Part shown: in pieces, positions 8,137 to 16,463 of the stretch
How positions within the stretch are numbered: position 1 is the first letter of the stretch
Layout of the letters: each line of letters begins with the position of its first letter
The notes under the pieces: generated by a model
Told to the model about the DNA's origin: nothing
Databases searched by the model: none
What the model saw: only the letters and a program-made list of their open reading frames with translations
Program-made: the position numbers and the translations under genes
Assembly: GCF_001305595.1 (NCBI RefSeq)
Contig: NZ_CP012402.1
Coordinates: 1,261,001-1,325,000 of the forward strand
DNA: 64,000 nucleotides
From: Azospirillum thiophilum
Lineage (GTDB): Bacteria > Pseudomonadota > Alphaproteobacteria > Azospirillales > Azospirillaceae
Direction of reading: 5' to 3'

Positions 8137-8766
8137 ATGCTGTCGCCGACCGCCGGTCCTGATCCGGGGGACTCTCAGCCTCCGGCTGGTAGGGTCGTGA
8201 ACACGCTCGCTGCTGATCCGGCGGCCGAGATGGCAGCCGATCTGGCCGCGGTGGCGGCGGCCCGCGACCGGGCGGCCTTCGCCCGGCTGTTCGCCCATTT
8301 CGCTCCACGGGTGAAGGCCTACATGCTGAAGCTCGGCATGCCGGCGCAGAAGGCCGAGGATCTGGCGCAGGACACCATGCTGACGGTGTGGCGCAAGGCG
8401 TCGCTCTACGACCCGGCGCGGGCGGAGCCGGCAAGCTGGGTGTTCACCATCGCCCGCAACCTGCGCATCGACGCGCTGCGCCGCGAACGGCACCCGGAGG
8501 TGTCGGACGACGAGTTGCTGGAGCATGAGGACGGCCGCCCGCGCGCCGACGACCTGCTGGACGGCGACCGCCGCGCCCGCCGCCTGCGCGGCGCGCTGGC
8601 GACACTGACGCCGGAGCAGGCGGAGGTGGTCCGGCTGTCCTTCTTCGCCGACCTCGCTCATCCGGCCATCGCCGAACGGCTGGAGGTGCCGCTGGGCACA
8701 GTGAAATCGCGCCTGCGTCTGGCCATGGCCAAGATCCGCAAGGCGCTGGGAGACGACGACCGATGA
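8137..8766 (+). CDS. rpoE: ECF sigma factor, RpoE of the ChrR-partnered (ECF11) type
   Basis: About 209 residues. Sigma region 2 is visible from DRAAFARLFAHFAPRVKAYM through AEDLAQDTMLTVWRKASLYD and SWVFTIARNLRIDALRRERH. Region 4 is the helix-turn-helix SFFADLAHPAIAERLEVPLG then TVKSRLRLAMAKIRKAL. The stop overlaps the chrR start (ATGA at 8763), as is usual for sigma/anti-sigma pairs. Start candidates are the ATG at 8116, the ATG at 8137 and the GTG at 8197. None has a strong ribosome site, so the N-terminus is uncertain; I chose 8137 because the promoter lies at 8082-8110. The factor probably drives its own operon plus the lipid-modification genes on both sides. Confidence 0.88.
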   Translation: MLSPTAGPDPGDSQPPAGRVVNTLAADPAAEMAADLAAVAAARDRAAFARLFAHFAPRVKAYMLKLGMPAQKAEDLAQDTMLTVWRKASLYDPARAEPASWVFTIARNLRIDALRRERHPEVSDDELLEHEDGRPRADDLLDGDRRARRLRGALATLTPEQAEVVRLSFFADLAHPAIAERLEVPLGTVKSRLRLAMAKIRKALGDDDR

Positions 8767-9491
8767 CGACCCGCAACGCCCGCACCAACGACGCCGGCCG
8801 GAACGATGCCAGCCGCACGGCCCGTCACGCCGCCCTGCCGAACCACCATCCGAGCGACGCGCTGCTGGTGGCCTACGGTTCCGGCAGCCTGGGCGAGGGG
8901 CTGTCGCTGGCGGTGGCGCTCCACCTCGCCCACTGCCCGGATTGCCGTGCCGCGCTCGCCGAGGTGGAGGCGGTCGGAGGCGTCCTGCTGGATGACCTGC
9001 CGCCCGCCCCGCTCGACGGCCTGACACTGGCCGGCACATTGGCACGCCTGGACCGCGAGGACACCGCCGCCGAACCTGCCCACCCGGCGGCGCAGGCCAC
9101 AGGCGACCCGGCGCTGCCGGCCCCGCTGCGCTTCTATGTGCCGTCGCTGGACGGGCTTGCGTGGCAGCGGTTGGCTCCCGGCGTGCGCCGGGTTGAACTG
9201 CTGCCGCGCACCGCGTCGGGCGGCGCGGCGCAATTGCTGCGCATCGCGCCGGGAACCGCCCTGCCCCACCACGGTCATGGCGGGGTGGAACTGACATTGG
9301 TGCTGAGCGGCCATTTCGCCGACGAGTTGGGCCGCTATGGCCCGGGTGATCTCGCCGAGGTCGACGGCGATACCCGCCACCAGCCGATCGCCGACAGCCA
9401 CCGCGATTGCGTCTGTCTGATCGCCACCGACGCCCCTCTGCGCTTCACCGGGCTGATGGGCCGGCTGATGCAGCCCTTCATCGGGCTGTAG
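8763..9491 (+). CDS. chrR: ChrR-type zinc anti-sigma factor with cupin sensor domain
   Basis: A 242-residue protein with the two ChrR domains. The N-terminal zinc site is His29, His54, Cys58 and Cys61, with spacings 25, 4 and 3 as I recall for Rhodobacter ChrR. The C-terminal cupin has His170, His172, Glu176 and His206, again with the expected spacings, and a Cys216-x-Cys218 pair ten residues after the last histidine. In Rhodobacter, the first domain sequesters RpoE and the cupin is needed for release when singlet oxygen is present. All these residues are kept, so the protein should be a functional sensor. It is translationally coupled to the sigma gene. Confidence 0.93.
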   Translation: MTTRNARTNDAGRNDASRTARHAALPNHHPSDALLVAYGSGSLGEGLSLAVALHLAHCPDCRAALAEVEAVGGVLLDDLPPAPLDGLTLAGTLARLDREDTAAEPAHPAAQATGDPALPAPLRFYVPSLDGLAWQRLAPGVRRVELLPRTASGGAAQLLRIAPGTALPHHGHGGVELTLVLSGHFADELGRYGPGDLAEVDGDTRHQPIADSHRDCVCLIATDAPLRFTGLMGRLMQPFIGL

Positions 9492-9593
9492 CGCCAGAAC
9501 CTGCCTACGGTCACGCAGCGGCGGTCCATGCCCCGAAGCCCCCGATCCTGACGGGTCGGGATCGAAGCCCGTTGGGATCGAGGGCCGTCGGCA

Positions 9594-10787
9594 TCACATG
9601 AGATCCCGTGCCATGCCCGACCGGACCAGCAGGTCGGTGTCGGGCGAGAAGCGCCCTTTCAGCGGCAGCATCGCCGCCCCCAGGACGCGGGCCATCGGCC
9701 CGATCGACCCTGCGGTGATGGTGGCCGTCTTCAGGCCCGAGCAGTTGTAATGCTCCACCGCCATGGCCAGACGCTGCGTGAAGCGGTCGCGCCAGGCCGG
9801 CGGCAGGAAACCGTCCACCACCACCTCCTGGAAGTCGATCACGCTGAGCGCCGAGACGACGGCGCGCGACAGGTCGGTGACCGCCGTACCGGTCCATGCG
9901 TCGAAGATGGCATTCGCCGTCTCCCCGCTGCCGTCGGCGAGCGCCGCCGCCGGATCGATCCCGCCGGCCGCAAGTTCGCGCTCCAGCAGGAAGATGGACA
10001 CGCTGTGGATCAGCTGTCCCGGCGGCGCCCCCGGGCCGGCCGGGCCGGTCGGCATCGAACCGATGGCGCCGGCATTGCCCTGTTCGCCGCGATACAGGCG
10101 TCCGTCGATCACCACGCCGCCGCCGATGAAGGTGCCGAGATAGATGTAGAGTGCGCTGCGCCGGGTGATGGCATGGCCGGCGATCATCTCCGCCGCGCAG
10201 GCGGCCGCCGCATCGTTGTAGAGAGTCACCGGCAACCCGGTTTCCCGGGCGAACGCACCGGCGATGTCGGCGTCGCGCCAGCCGTCCAGCGCACCGGCCG
10301 CCAGCCCCAGCTCCGCCGACCAGGCATGGATCTCGTCCGGCATGGCGACGCCGAGACCGACGACGCGCGACCGTGCCGCCGGTGACAGATGGCGGAGCAG
10401 ACCGGCCGCCTGGGAAATCGCCGTCGCGATCGTCGGCTCCGGCAGGGGTGCGTCATAGCGCACGCGGCTCGCCCCCAGCTCCTCCCCCAGCAGATTGATC
10501 AGGATCGCCTCGACGCTCCGCCGGCCGATCTTCACGCCCAGCGAATAGGCCCCGTCCGGATTGGGGGCGATGGGGGTGGAGGGCTGCCCGACCTGGCCAC
10601 GCACCTTGTCCAGCTTGACCAGGAGCCCGTCTTCGAGCAGGCGGTTGACGATCACCGAGGCCGCCTGGCCGCTGAGCCCGGTTTCGCGCGCGATTTCCGC
10701 CTTGGACAGCATGCCGGTCTGCAACAGCGCATGCATGACCAGCCGCTCGTTGTAGGCACGCAGCCCGGTGGTGTCGCCGCCCCGCAT
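9594..10787 (-). CDS. ROK-family transcriptional regulator, probable repressor of the polyol operon
   Basis: A 397-residue protein. The N-terminal winged helix (LSKAEIARETGLSGQAASVI then NRLLEDGLLV) is followed by the ROK kinase-like fold: an ATP-loop-like GAYSLGVKIGRRSVEAILIN and a central YIYLGTFIGGGVVIDGRLYRG with GEQGNAGAIGSMP. The ROK zinc-motif cysteines are not obvious, and the sugar-phosphorylating residues look degenerate, so regulation rather than catalysis is likely. The frame extends to a TTG at 10835, but the ATG at 10787 is a better start. It is divergent from the sorbitol/mannitol transporter operon and faces two copies of a 15-bp dyad, its likely operators. The inducer is probably a polyol or fructose. 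Confidence 0.88.
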   Translation of the reverse strand: MRGGDTTGLRAYNERLVMHALLQTGMLSKAEIARETGLSGQAASVIVNRLLEDGLLVKLDKVRGQVGQPSTPIAPNPDGAYSLGVKIGRRSVEAILINLLGEELGASRVRYDAPLPEPTIATAISQAAGLLRHLSPAARSRVVGLGVAMPDEIHAWSAELGLAAGALDGWRDADIAGAFARETGLPVTLYNDAAAACAAEMIAGHAITRRSALYIYLGTFIGGGVVIDGRLYRGEQGNAGAIGSMPTGPAGPGAPPGQLIHSVSIFLLERELAAGGIDPAAALADGSGETANAIFDAWTGTAVTDLSRAVVSALSVIDFQEVVVDGFLPPAWRDRFTQRLAMAVEHYNCSGLKTATITAGSIGPMARVLGAAMLPLKGRFSPDTDLLVRSGMARDLM

Positions 10788-10847
10788 GCTCTCGCCGCCC
10801 CCGCTCACGAATTCGATCAACAATCCGTATAGCAAGCCATAGTAACA

Positions 10848-10862
10848 AAATCAAAGTGATTT
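10848..10862. promoter_or_regulatory. Operator dyad 1 (AAATCA-AAG-TGATTT)
   Basis: A perfect 6-bp inverted repeat with a 3-base spacer, 61 bases upstream of the ROK ATG. It is repeated almost identically at 11090-11104. Flanks are also shared (CAAAATCA...TGATTTAT). Confidence 0.65.
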
Positions 10863-11089
10863 ATTTAATGGCTGCGGGAGAGCGGGGTATAGGAGGAGAG
10901 CGGCTTTCGGACCGGCATGACAGCCTAGCAAGTGCCGCCCCGGCCGGGCAAGGCTGCTATCCGATCGAATGGGTGCGCGGAGCCTGGGAGCGGGATACGT
11001 CCTGAGCTTTCGCGGCCGGTGTGCCCTTCCCGGAACCAAACGGCAGGAGGCCGCCATGGCTGTCGCGATCAGGGTGCAGAGCAATATCA

Positions 11090-11104
11090 AAATCAATGTG
11101 ATTT
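11090..11104. promoter_or_regulatory. Operator dyad 2 (AAATCA-ATG-TGATTT)
   Basis: Same half-sites and spacing as the dyad at 10848. It lies directly before a TATATATTG stretch that could be the -10 region of the transporter operon. Binding there would block transcription. Likely target of the adjacent ROK regulator. Confidence 0.65.
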
Positions 11105-11303
11105 ATATATTGAACCCTCCCCCGAACTGCGCCATAGTGTTCGTGAGCCATACAAACCAATGCCGTGCGCGACTGCGGTCACAGGCTTCGGATATCGGCT
11201 TCGGACCTGGGAGACGCCACCCGCGAACCGGCGGGGCGGCCAACCCTGTCGCGCAGACGCGTGTCACAGGCGCGGCCGGGCAGGACAATCGGGAGGAAAT
11301 ACC

Positions 11304-12614
11304 ATGAAACGCGCGCTATCCCTGATCGGTGCGGCGGTCGCCGCCCTCCTCGGCACCTCGGTGCAGGCGGAAACGATCTCCATCGCCACGGTGAACAACG
11401 GCGACATGATCCGCATGCAGAAGCTGGCGGAGCATTTCACCAAGGCCCATCCGGACATCACGCTGAACTGGGTGACGCTGGAAGAGAACGTCCTGCGCCA
11501 GCGCATCACCACCGACATCGCCACCAAGGGCGGCCAGTACGACATCCTCACCATCGGCACCTACGAAGTGCCGATCTGGAGCAAGCAGAAGTGGCTGATG
11601 CCGCTCGACAAGCTGGGCTCCAACTATGACGTGGACGACCTGCTGCCCTCCATCCGCAGCGGCCTGACCATCGACGGCACGCTCTTTGCCGCGCCCTTCT
11701 ACGGCGAAAGCTCGATGATCATGTACCGCAAGGATCTGTTCGAGAAGGCCGGCCTCAACATGCCGGAGGCGCCGACCTGGGCCTTCGTCTCCGACGCCGC
11801 GCGCAAGCTGACCGACAAGAAGAACGAAGTCTACGGCATCTGCCTGCGCGGCAAGGCCGGCTGGGGCGAGAACATGGCCTTCCTCAGCGCCATGGCGAAC
11901 TCCTTCGGCGCCAGCTGGTTCGACATGCAGTGGAAGCCGCAGTTCAACACCGATGCGTGGAAGAAGACGCTGACCACATATCTCGGCCTGATGAAGGACG
12001 CCGGCCCGCCGGGCGCCTCCTCCAACGGCTTCAACGAGAATCTGGCGCTGTTCCAGACCGGCAAATGCGCCATGTGGATCGACGCCACCGTCGCCGCGTC
12101 CTTCGTCTCCAACCCGGCCCAGAGCAAGGTCGCCGACAAGGTCGGCTATGCGCTGGCCCCCGACACCGGTCTCGGCAAGCGGTCCAACTGGCTGTGGGCC
12201 TGGAATCTGGCGATCCCGGCCAGCAGCAAGAAGGGCGACGCGGCGCAGGCCTTCATCTCCTGGGCGACCTCCAAGGACTATCTCGACCTCGTCGCCAAGG
12301 AAGAGGGCTGGGCCAACGTCCCGCCCGGCACCCGCAGCTCGCTCTACGCCAATGCCGAGTACCGCAAGGCGGCGCCCTTCGCCGACCTGACCCTGAAGTC
12401 GATCCAGGCGGCCGACCCGCAGCACCCGACGGTGCAGCCGGTCCCCTACACCGGGGTGCAGTTCGTCGCGATCCCCGAGTTCCAGGGCATCGGCACCGCC
12501 GTCGGCCAAACCTTCTCCGCGGCGCTGGCCGGCCAGATGACGGCCGACCAGGCCCTGCAGAGCGCGCAGTCGATCGCCACCCGCGAAATGACCAAGGCCG
12601 GCTACATCAAGTAG
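11304..12614 (+). CDS. smoE: Sorbitol/mannitol ABC transporter, periplasmic solute-binding protein
   Basis: A 436-residue extracellular solute-binding protein (family 1). It has a Sec signal peptide (MKRALSLIGAAVAALLG, cleavage after VQA) and starts with the mature strand ETISIATVNNGDMIRMQKL. The body contains the family landmarks DILTIGTYEVPIWSKQKWL, FAAPFYGESSMIMYRKDLFE and WLWAWNLAIPASSKKGDAAQ. A GGGAGG ribosome site lies 7 bases before the ATG. It is the first gene of the polyol operon and should deliver sorbitol, mannitol or a similar hexitol to the membrane complex. The strong hairpin just after its stop probably keeps its mRNA in excess over the permease message. Confidence 0.92.
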   Translation: MKRALSLIGAAVAALLGTSVQAETISIATVNNGDMIRMQKLAEHFTKAHPDITLNWVTLEENVLRQRITTDIATKGGQYDILTIGTYEVPIWSKQKWLMPLDKLGSNYDVDDLLPSIRSGLTIDGTLFAAPFYGESSMIMYRKDLFEKAGLNMPEAPTWAFVSDAARKLTDKKNEVYGICLRGKAGWGENMAFLSAMANSFGASWFDMQWKPQFNTDAWKKTLTTYLGLMKDAGPPGASSNGFNENLALFQTGKCAMWIDATVAASFVSNPAQSKVADKVGYALAPDTGLGKRSNWLWAWNLAIPASSKKGDAAQAFISWATSKDYLDLVAKEEGWANVPPGTRSSLYANAEYRKAAPFADLTLKSIQAADPQHPTVQPVPYTGVQFVAIPEFQGIGTAVGQTFSAALAGQMTADQALQSAQSIATREMTKAGYIK

Positions 12615-12621
12615 CCGGTGC

Positions 12622-12658
12622 CGGCCCGGCCGATTACGTGATGTAGCCGGCCGGGCCG
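12622..12658 (+). terminator. GC-rich hairpin between binding-protein and permease genes
   Basis: CGGCCCGGCCG (12622-12632) and CGGCCGGGCCG (12648-12658) form a perfect 11-bp stem with a 15-nt loop, 8 bases after the smoE stop, followed by TT. In ABC operons such elements act as partial terminators or 3'-end stabilisers that raise binding-protein levels. Confidence 0.6.
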
Positions 12659-12729
12659 TTTCGCCGGTCCCGCCTATCGCCGGTCACGCCTGACCGCGCC
12701 CCGCAACGCCGCTACCCAAGGGTCGAGCC

Positions 12730-13602
12730 ATGGCCACCGCCCATTCGCGTACAGCCGCGCGCCTGACGATGGCTCCGGCCGTCGTCCTGCTGCTCGGCTG
12801 GATGCTGATCCCGCTCGCGATGACGCTCTATTTCTCCTTCCTGCGCTTCAACCTGCTGATGCCGGGGACGGAGGAGTGGATCGGAACGCTCAACTACCAG
12901 TATTTCCTGACCGATCCCGCCTTCTTCGCCGCGCTCGGCAACACGCTGGCGCTGGTCGGCGGGGTGCTGGTGCTGACCATCTCCGGCGGGATCGGGCTGG
13001 CGCTGCTGCTCGACCAGCCCTTCTGGGGGCGGGGGATCGTCCGCCTGCTGGTCATCGCCCCCTTCTTCGTCATGCCCACCGTGTCGGCGCTGGTGTGGAA
13101 GAACATGCTGATGAACCCGGTGAGCGGCCTGTTCGCCGCCATCGCCAAAGGGCTCGGGCTGCAACCCTTCGACTTCCTGGCGGAAGCGCCGCTGTCCTCG
13201 ATCATCCTGATCGTGACGTGGCAGTGGCTGCCCTTCGCGACGCTGATCCTGCTGACCGCCCTGCAGTCGCTGGACCGCGAGCGGCTGGAGGCGGCCGAGA
13301 TGGATGGCGCCGGCGCGGTCGACCGTTTCATCCACATCATCATGCCCCATCTCGCCCGTGCGATGACGGTGGTGACGCTGATCCAGACCATCTTCCTGCT
13401 GTCGGTCTTCGCCGAGATCCTGGTGACGACGAACGGCGGGCCGGGCACCGCCACCACCAACATCACCTACCTCGTCTATGCCCAGTCGCTGCTGCAGTTC
13501 GATGTCGGCGGCGGCTCCGCTGGCGGCATCGTCGCCGTCGTCCTCGCCAACCTCGTCGCCGTCTTCCTGATGAGGATGATCGGCCGCAATCTGGACATCT
13601 GA
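12730..13602 (+). CDS. smoF: Sorbitol/mannitol ABC transporter permease 1
   Basis: A 290-residue inner-membrane protein with about six hydrophobic segments, starting with APAVVLLLGWMLIPLAMTLYF. The EAA loop that docks on the ATPase is EAAEMDGAGAVDRFIHIIMP, at about residues 190-209. This places it in the MalF/UgpA-like permease class. It is four bases upstream of the second permease and clearly co-transcribed. Function follows from its position between the polyol-binding protein and the polyol dehydrogenases. Confidence 0.92.
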   Translation: MATAHSRTAARLTMAPAVVLLLGWMLIPLAMTLYFSFLRFNLLMPGTEEWIGTLNYQYFLTDPAFFAALGNTLALVGGVLVLTISGGIGLALLLDQPFWGRGIVRLLVIAPFFVMPTVSALVWKNMLMNPVSGLFAAIAKGLGLQPFDFLAEAPLSSIILIVTWQWLPFATLILLTALQSLDRERLEAAEMDGAGAVDRFIHIIMPHLARAMTVVTLIQTIFLLSVFAEILVTTNGGPGTATTNITYLVYAQSLLQFDVGGGSAGGIVAVVLANLVAVFLMRMIGRNLDI

Positions 13603-13605
13603 GCC

Positions 13606-14436
13606 ATGGCGCGCGCCGCAACCAACCGCCGCAAGCTGGGCCTGACCCTGCTCGCCTGGTCCATCGGGATCGTGATCTTCTTCCCCATCCTGTGGACCGC
13701 CCTGACCAGCTTCAAGACCGAGGCGGAGGCCGTGGCCTCGTCGCCCTCCTTCCTCGCCTTCGACTGGACGCTGGAGAATTATGCCGAGGTGCAGTCGCGC
13801 TCCGACTATTTCCTGCATTTCTGGAACTCGGTCGTCATCTCGGTGGGGTCCACGCTGATCGGTCTGCTGATCGCCGTTCCCGCCGCCTGGTCGATGGCCT
13901 TCGTGCCGGGCAAGCGGACGCGCGACGTGCTGATGTGGATGCTGTCGACCAAGATGCTGCCGCCGGTCGGCGTGCTGATTCCGATCTACCTGCTGTTCCG
14001 CGATTTCGGGCTGCTCGACACCCGGATCGGTCTGGTGATCGTGCTGACGCTGATCAACCTGCCGATCATCGTCTGGATGCTGTTCACCTATTTCCGTGAA
14101 ATCCCGGGCGAGATCCTGGAGGCCGCAAGGATGGACGGCGCCGGCCTCCGGCAGGAACTCATCTATGTGCTGCTGCCGATGGCGGTGCCCGGCATCGCCT
14201 CCACCCTGCTGCTCAACGTCATCCTGGCGTGGAACGAGGCCTTCTGGACGCTGAACCTGTCCGCCTCGCAGTCGGCGCCGCTGACCGCCTTCATCGCCAG
14301 CTACTCCAGCCCGGAGGGGCTGTTCTACGCCAAACTGTCGGCCGCCTCGACCATGGCGGTCGCGCCGATCCTGGTTCTCGGCTGGTTCAGCCAGAAGCAG
14401 CTGGTGCGCGGCCTGACCTTCGGCGCCGTGAAGTAG
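13606..14436 (+). CDS. smoG: Sorbitol/mannitol ABC transporter permease 2
   Basis: A 276-residue MalG-type permease. The N-terminal helix [20 protein letters not shown] is followed by the periplasmic TSFKTEAEA segment common to MalG-like proteins. The EAA loop is [20 protein letters not shown], and the C-terminus ends in the [14 protein letters not shown] tail typical of the class. It forms a heterodimer with the preceding permease. Its stop is 11 bases before the ATPase ATG, with AGGAGG in between. Confidence 0.92.
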   Translation: MARAATNRRKLGLTLLAWSIGIVIFFPILWTALTSFKTEAEAVASSPSFLAFDWTLENYAEVQSRSDYFLHFWNSVVISVGSTLIGLLIAVPAAWSMAFVPGKRTRDVLMWMLSTKMLPPVGVLIPIYLLFRDFGLLDTRIGLVIVLTLINLPIIVWMLFTYFREIPGEILEAARMDGAGLRQELIYVLLPMAVPGIASTLLLNVILAWNEAFWTLNLSASQSAPLTAFIASYSSPEGLFYAKLSAASTMAVAPILVLGWFSQKQLVRGLTFGAVK

Positions 14437-14447
14437 GAGGACCTTCC

Positions 14448-15476
<1,029 letters not shown>

Positions 15477-15502
15477 ACGGCCCGAACCCCCAGGAGACTC
15501 CC

Positions 15503-16276
15503 ATGAAACGTCTCGACGGCAAATCGGCCATGATCACCGGTTCCGCCCGCGGCATCGGCCGCGCCTTCGCCGCCGCCTATGCCGCCGAGGGCGCAACCGT
15601 CGCCATCGCCGACATCAACTTGGCGGCGGCCGAACAGGCGGCGGCGGAGATCGGCCCCGGCGCCTATGCGGTGGAACTGGACGTCACCGACCAATCCTCC
15701 ATCGACGCCGCGGTCGCCCGGGTGGTGGAGCGGGCCGGCGGCATCGACATCCTGGTCAACAACGCCGCCCTCTTCGATCTGGCGCCCATCGTCGAGATCA
15801 CCCGCGACAGCTACGACCGGCTGTTCTCGATCAACGTCGCCGGCACGCTGTTCACGCTGCAGTCCGTGGCACGGCGGATGATCGCGCAGGGGCGCGGCGG
15901 CAAGATCATCAACATGGCCTCCCAGGCCGGCCGCCGCGGCGAACCGCTGGTCGGCGTCTATTGCGCGACCAAGGCGGCGGTCATCAGCCTGACCCAGTCG
16001 GCGGGTCTGGACCTGATCAAGCACCGCATCAACGTCAACGCCATCGCCCCCGGCGTGGTGGACGGCGAGCATTGGGACGGCGTCGACGCCCTCTTCGCCA
16101 GGCATGAAGGGCTGAAGCCGGGCGAGAAGAAGCGGATGGTCGGCGAGGCGGTGCCCTTCGGCCGCATGGGCCGGGCGGAGGATCTGACCGGCATGGCGAT
16201 CTTCCTCGCCAGCGCCGAGGCCGACTACATCGTCGCCCAGACCTACAATGTCGACGGCGGCAACTGGATGAGCTGA
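15503..16276 (+). CDS. smoS: Sorbitol (L-iditol 2-) dehydrogenase, SDR family
   Basis: A 257-residue SDR. The NAD motif TGSARGIG is at about residues 12-19, NNAA at about 88-91, and the catalytic Ser-Tyr-Lys in NMASQAG, Y and K of YCATK. The stretch FARHEGLKPGEKKRMVGEAV and the DGEHWDGVDALF loop match SmoS-type sorbitol dehydrogenases that oxidise sorbitol to fructose. The C-terminus ends in YNVDGGNWMS. The frame opens earlier at 15473, but the ATG at 15503 follows AGGAG and gives the family length. Its product, fructose, would be phosphorylated by the kinase at the end of the operon. Confidence 0.92.
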   Translation: MKRLDGKSAMITGSARGIGRAFAAAYAAEGATVAIADINLAAAEQAAAEIGPGAYAVELDVTDQSSIDAAVARVVERAGGIDILVNNAALFDLAPIVEITRDSYDRLFSINVAGTLFTLQSVARRMIAQGRGGKIINMASQAGRRGEPLVGVYCATKAAVISLTQSAGLDLIKHRINVNAIAPGVVDGEHWDGVDALFARHEGLKPGEKKRMVGEAVPFGRMGRAEDLTGMAIFLASAEADYIVAQTYNVDGGNWMS

Positions 16277-16287
16277 CGTGCCGGGTT

Positions 16288-16335
16288 CCATCCCCTCTCC
16301 CCCCCCCGGGGAGAGGGTTAGGGTGAGGGGGTGGC
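16288..16335 (+). repeat. C/G-rich intergenic repeat, copy 1 of an inverted pair
   Basis: A run of C/T (CCCCTCTCCC...) followed by GGGGAGAGGG and AGGGTGAGGGGG, self-complementary enough to fold into a hairpin. The reverse complement of the element at 16392-16440 matches it with few differences, so the two form a BIME-like pair between two operon genes. Confidence 0.65.
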
Positions 16336-16391
16336 AAAGCGAGGATTCACAAAAATCGCGCACCTCACGCTCTCCAACCGATCCACGCCAT

Positions 16392-16440
16392 GCATCCCCC
16401 TCACCCCGCCCTTCTCCCCGGGGGGGAGAGGGAGGTTCTC
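16392..16440 (-). repeat. C/G-rich intergenic repeat, copy 2 (inverted)
   Basis: Starts CATCCCCCTCACCCCGCCC and continues through CTCCCCGGGGGGGAGAGGG. It is the inverted partner of 16288-16335. The pair could form a long stem of its own and may modulate expression of the mannitol dehydrogenase gene that starts 23 bases later. Confidence 0.65.
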
Positions 16441-16463
16441 CCGACACTCGCAGGAACACCGCC

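Larger units (their letters stand above)
10788..11303. other. Divergent control region between the ROK gene and the polyol operon
   Basis: About 515 bases without a convincing gene. Parts around 10840-10870 and 11080-11115 are AT-rich against a GC-rich background and hold the two operator dyads. TATATT just after the second dyad (about 11106-11111) could serve as a -10 element for the solute-binding gene. Another short AT-poor stretch in the middle shows nothing recognisable. Confidence 0.55.

Noticed and set aside
8160..8165. A further TGATCC near the rpoE start
   Set aside because: There is no GTA at a 17-base spacing, and it lies inside the likely transcript. The same holds for TGATCC at 471 and 21015.
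10932..11303. N-terminal extension of the polyol-binding protein frame
   Set aside because: The upstream part crosses the operator region and has no signal peptide. The ATG at 11304 has a strong ribosome site and begins a classic signal peptide.
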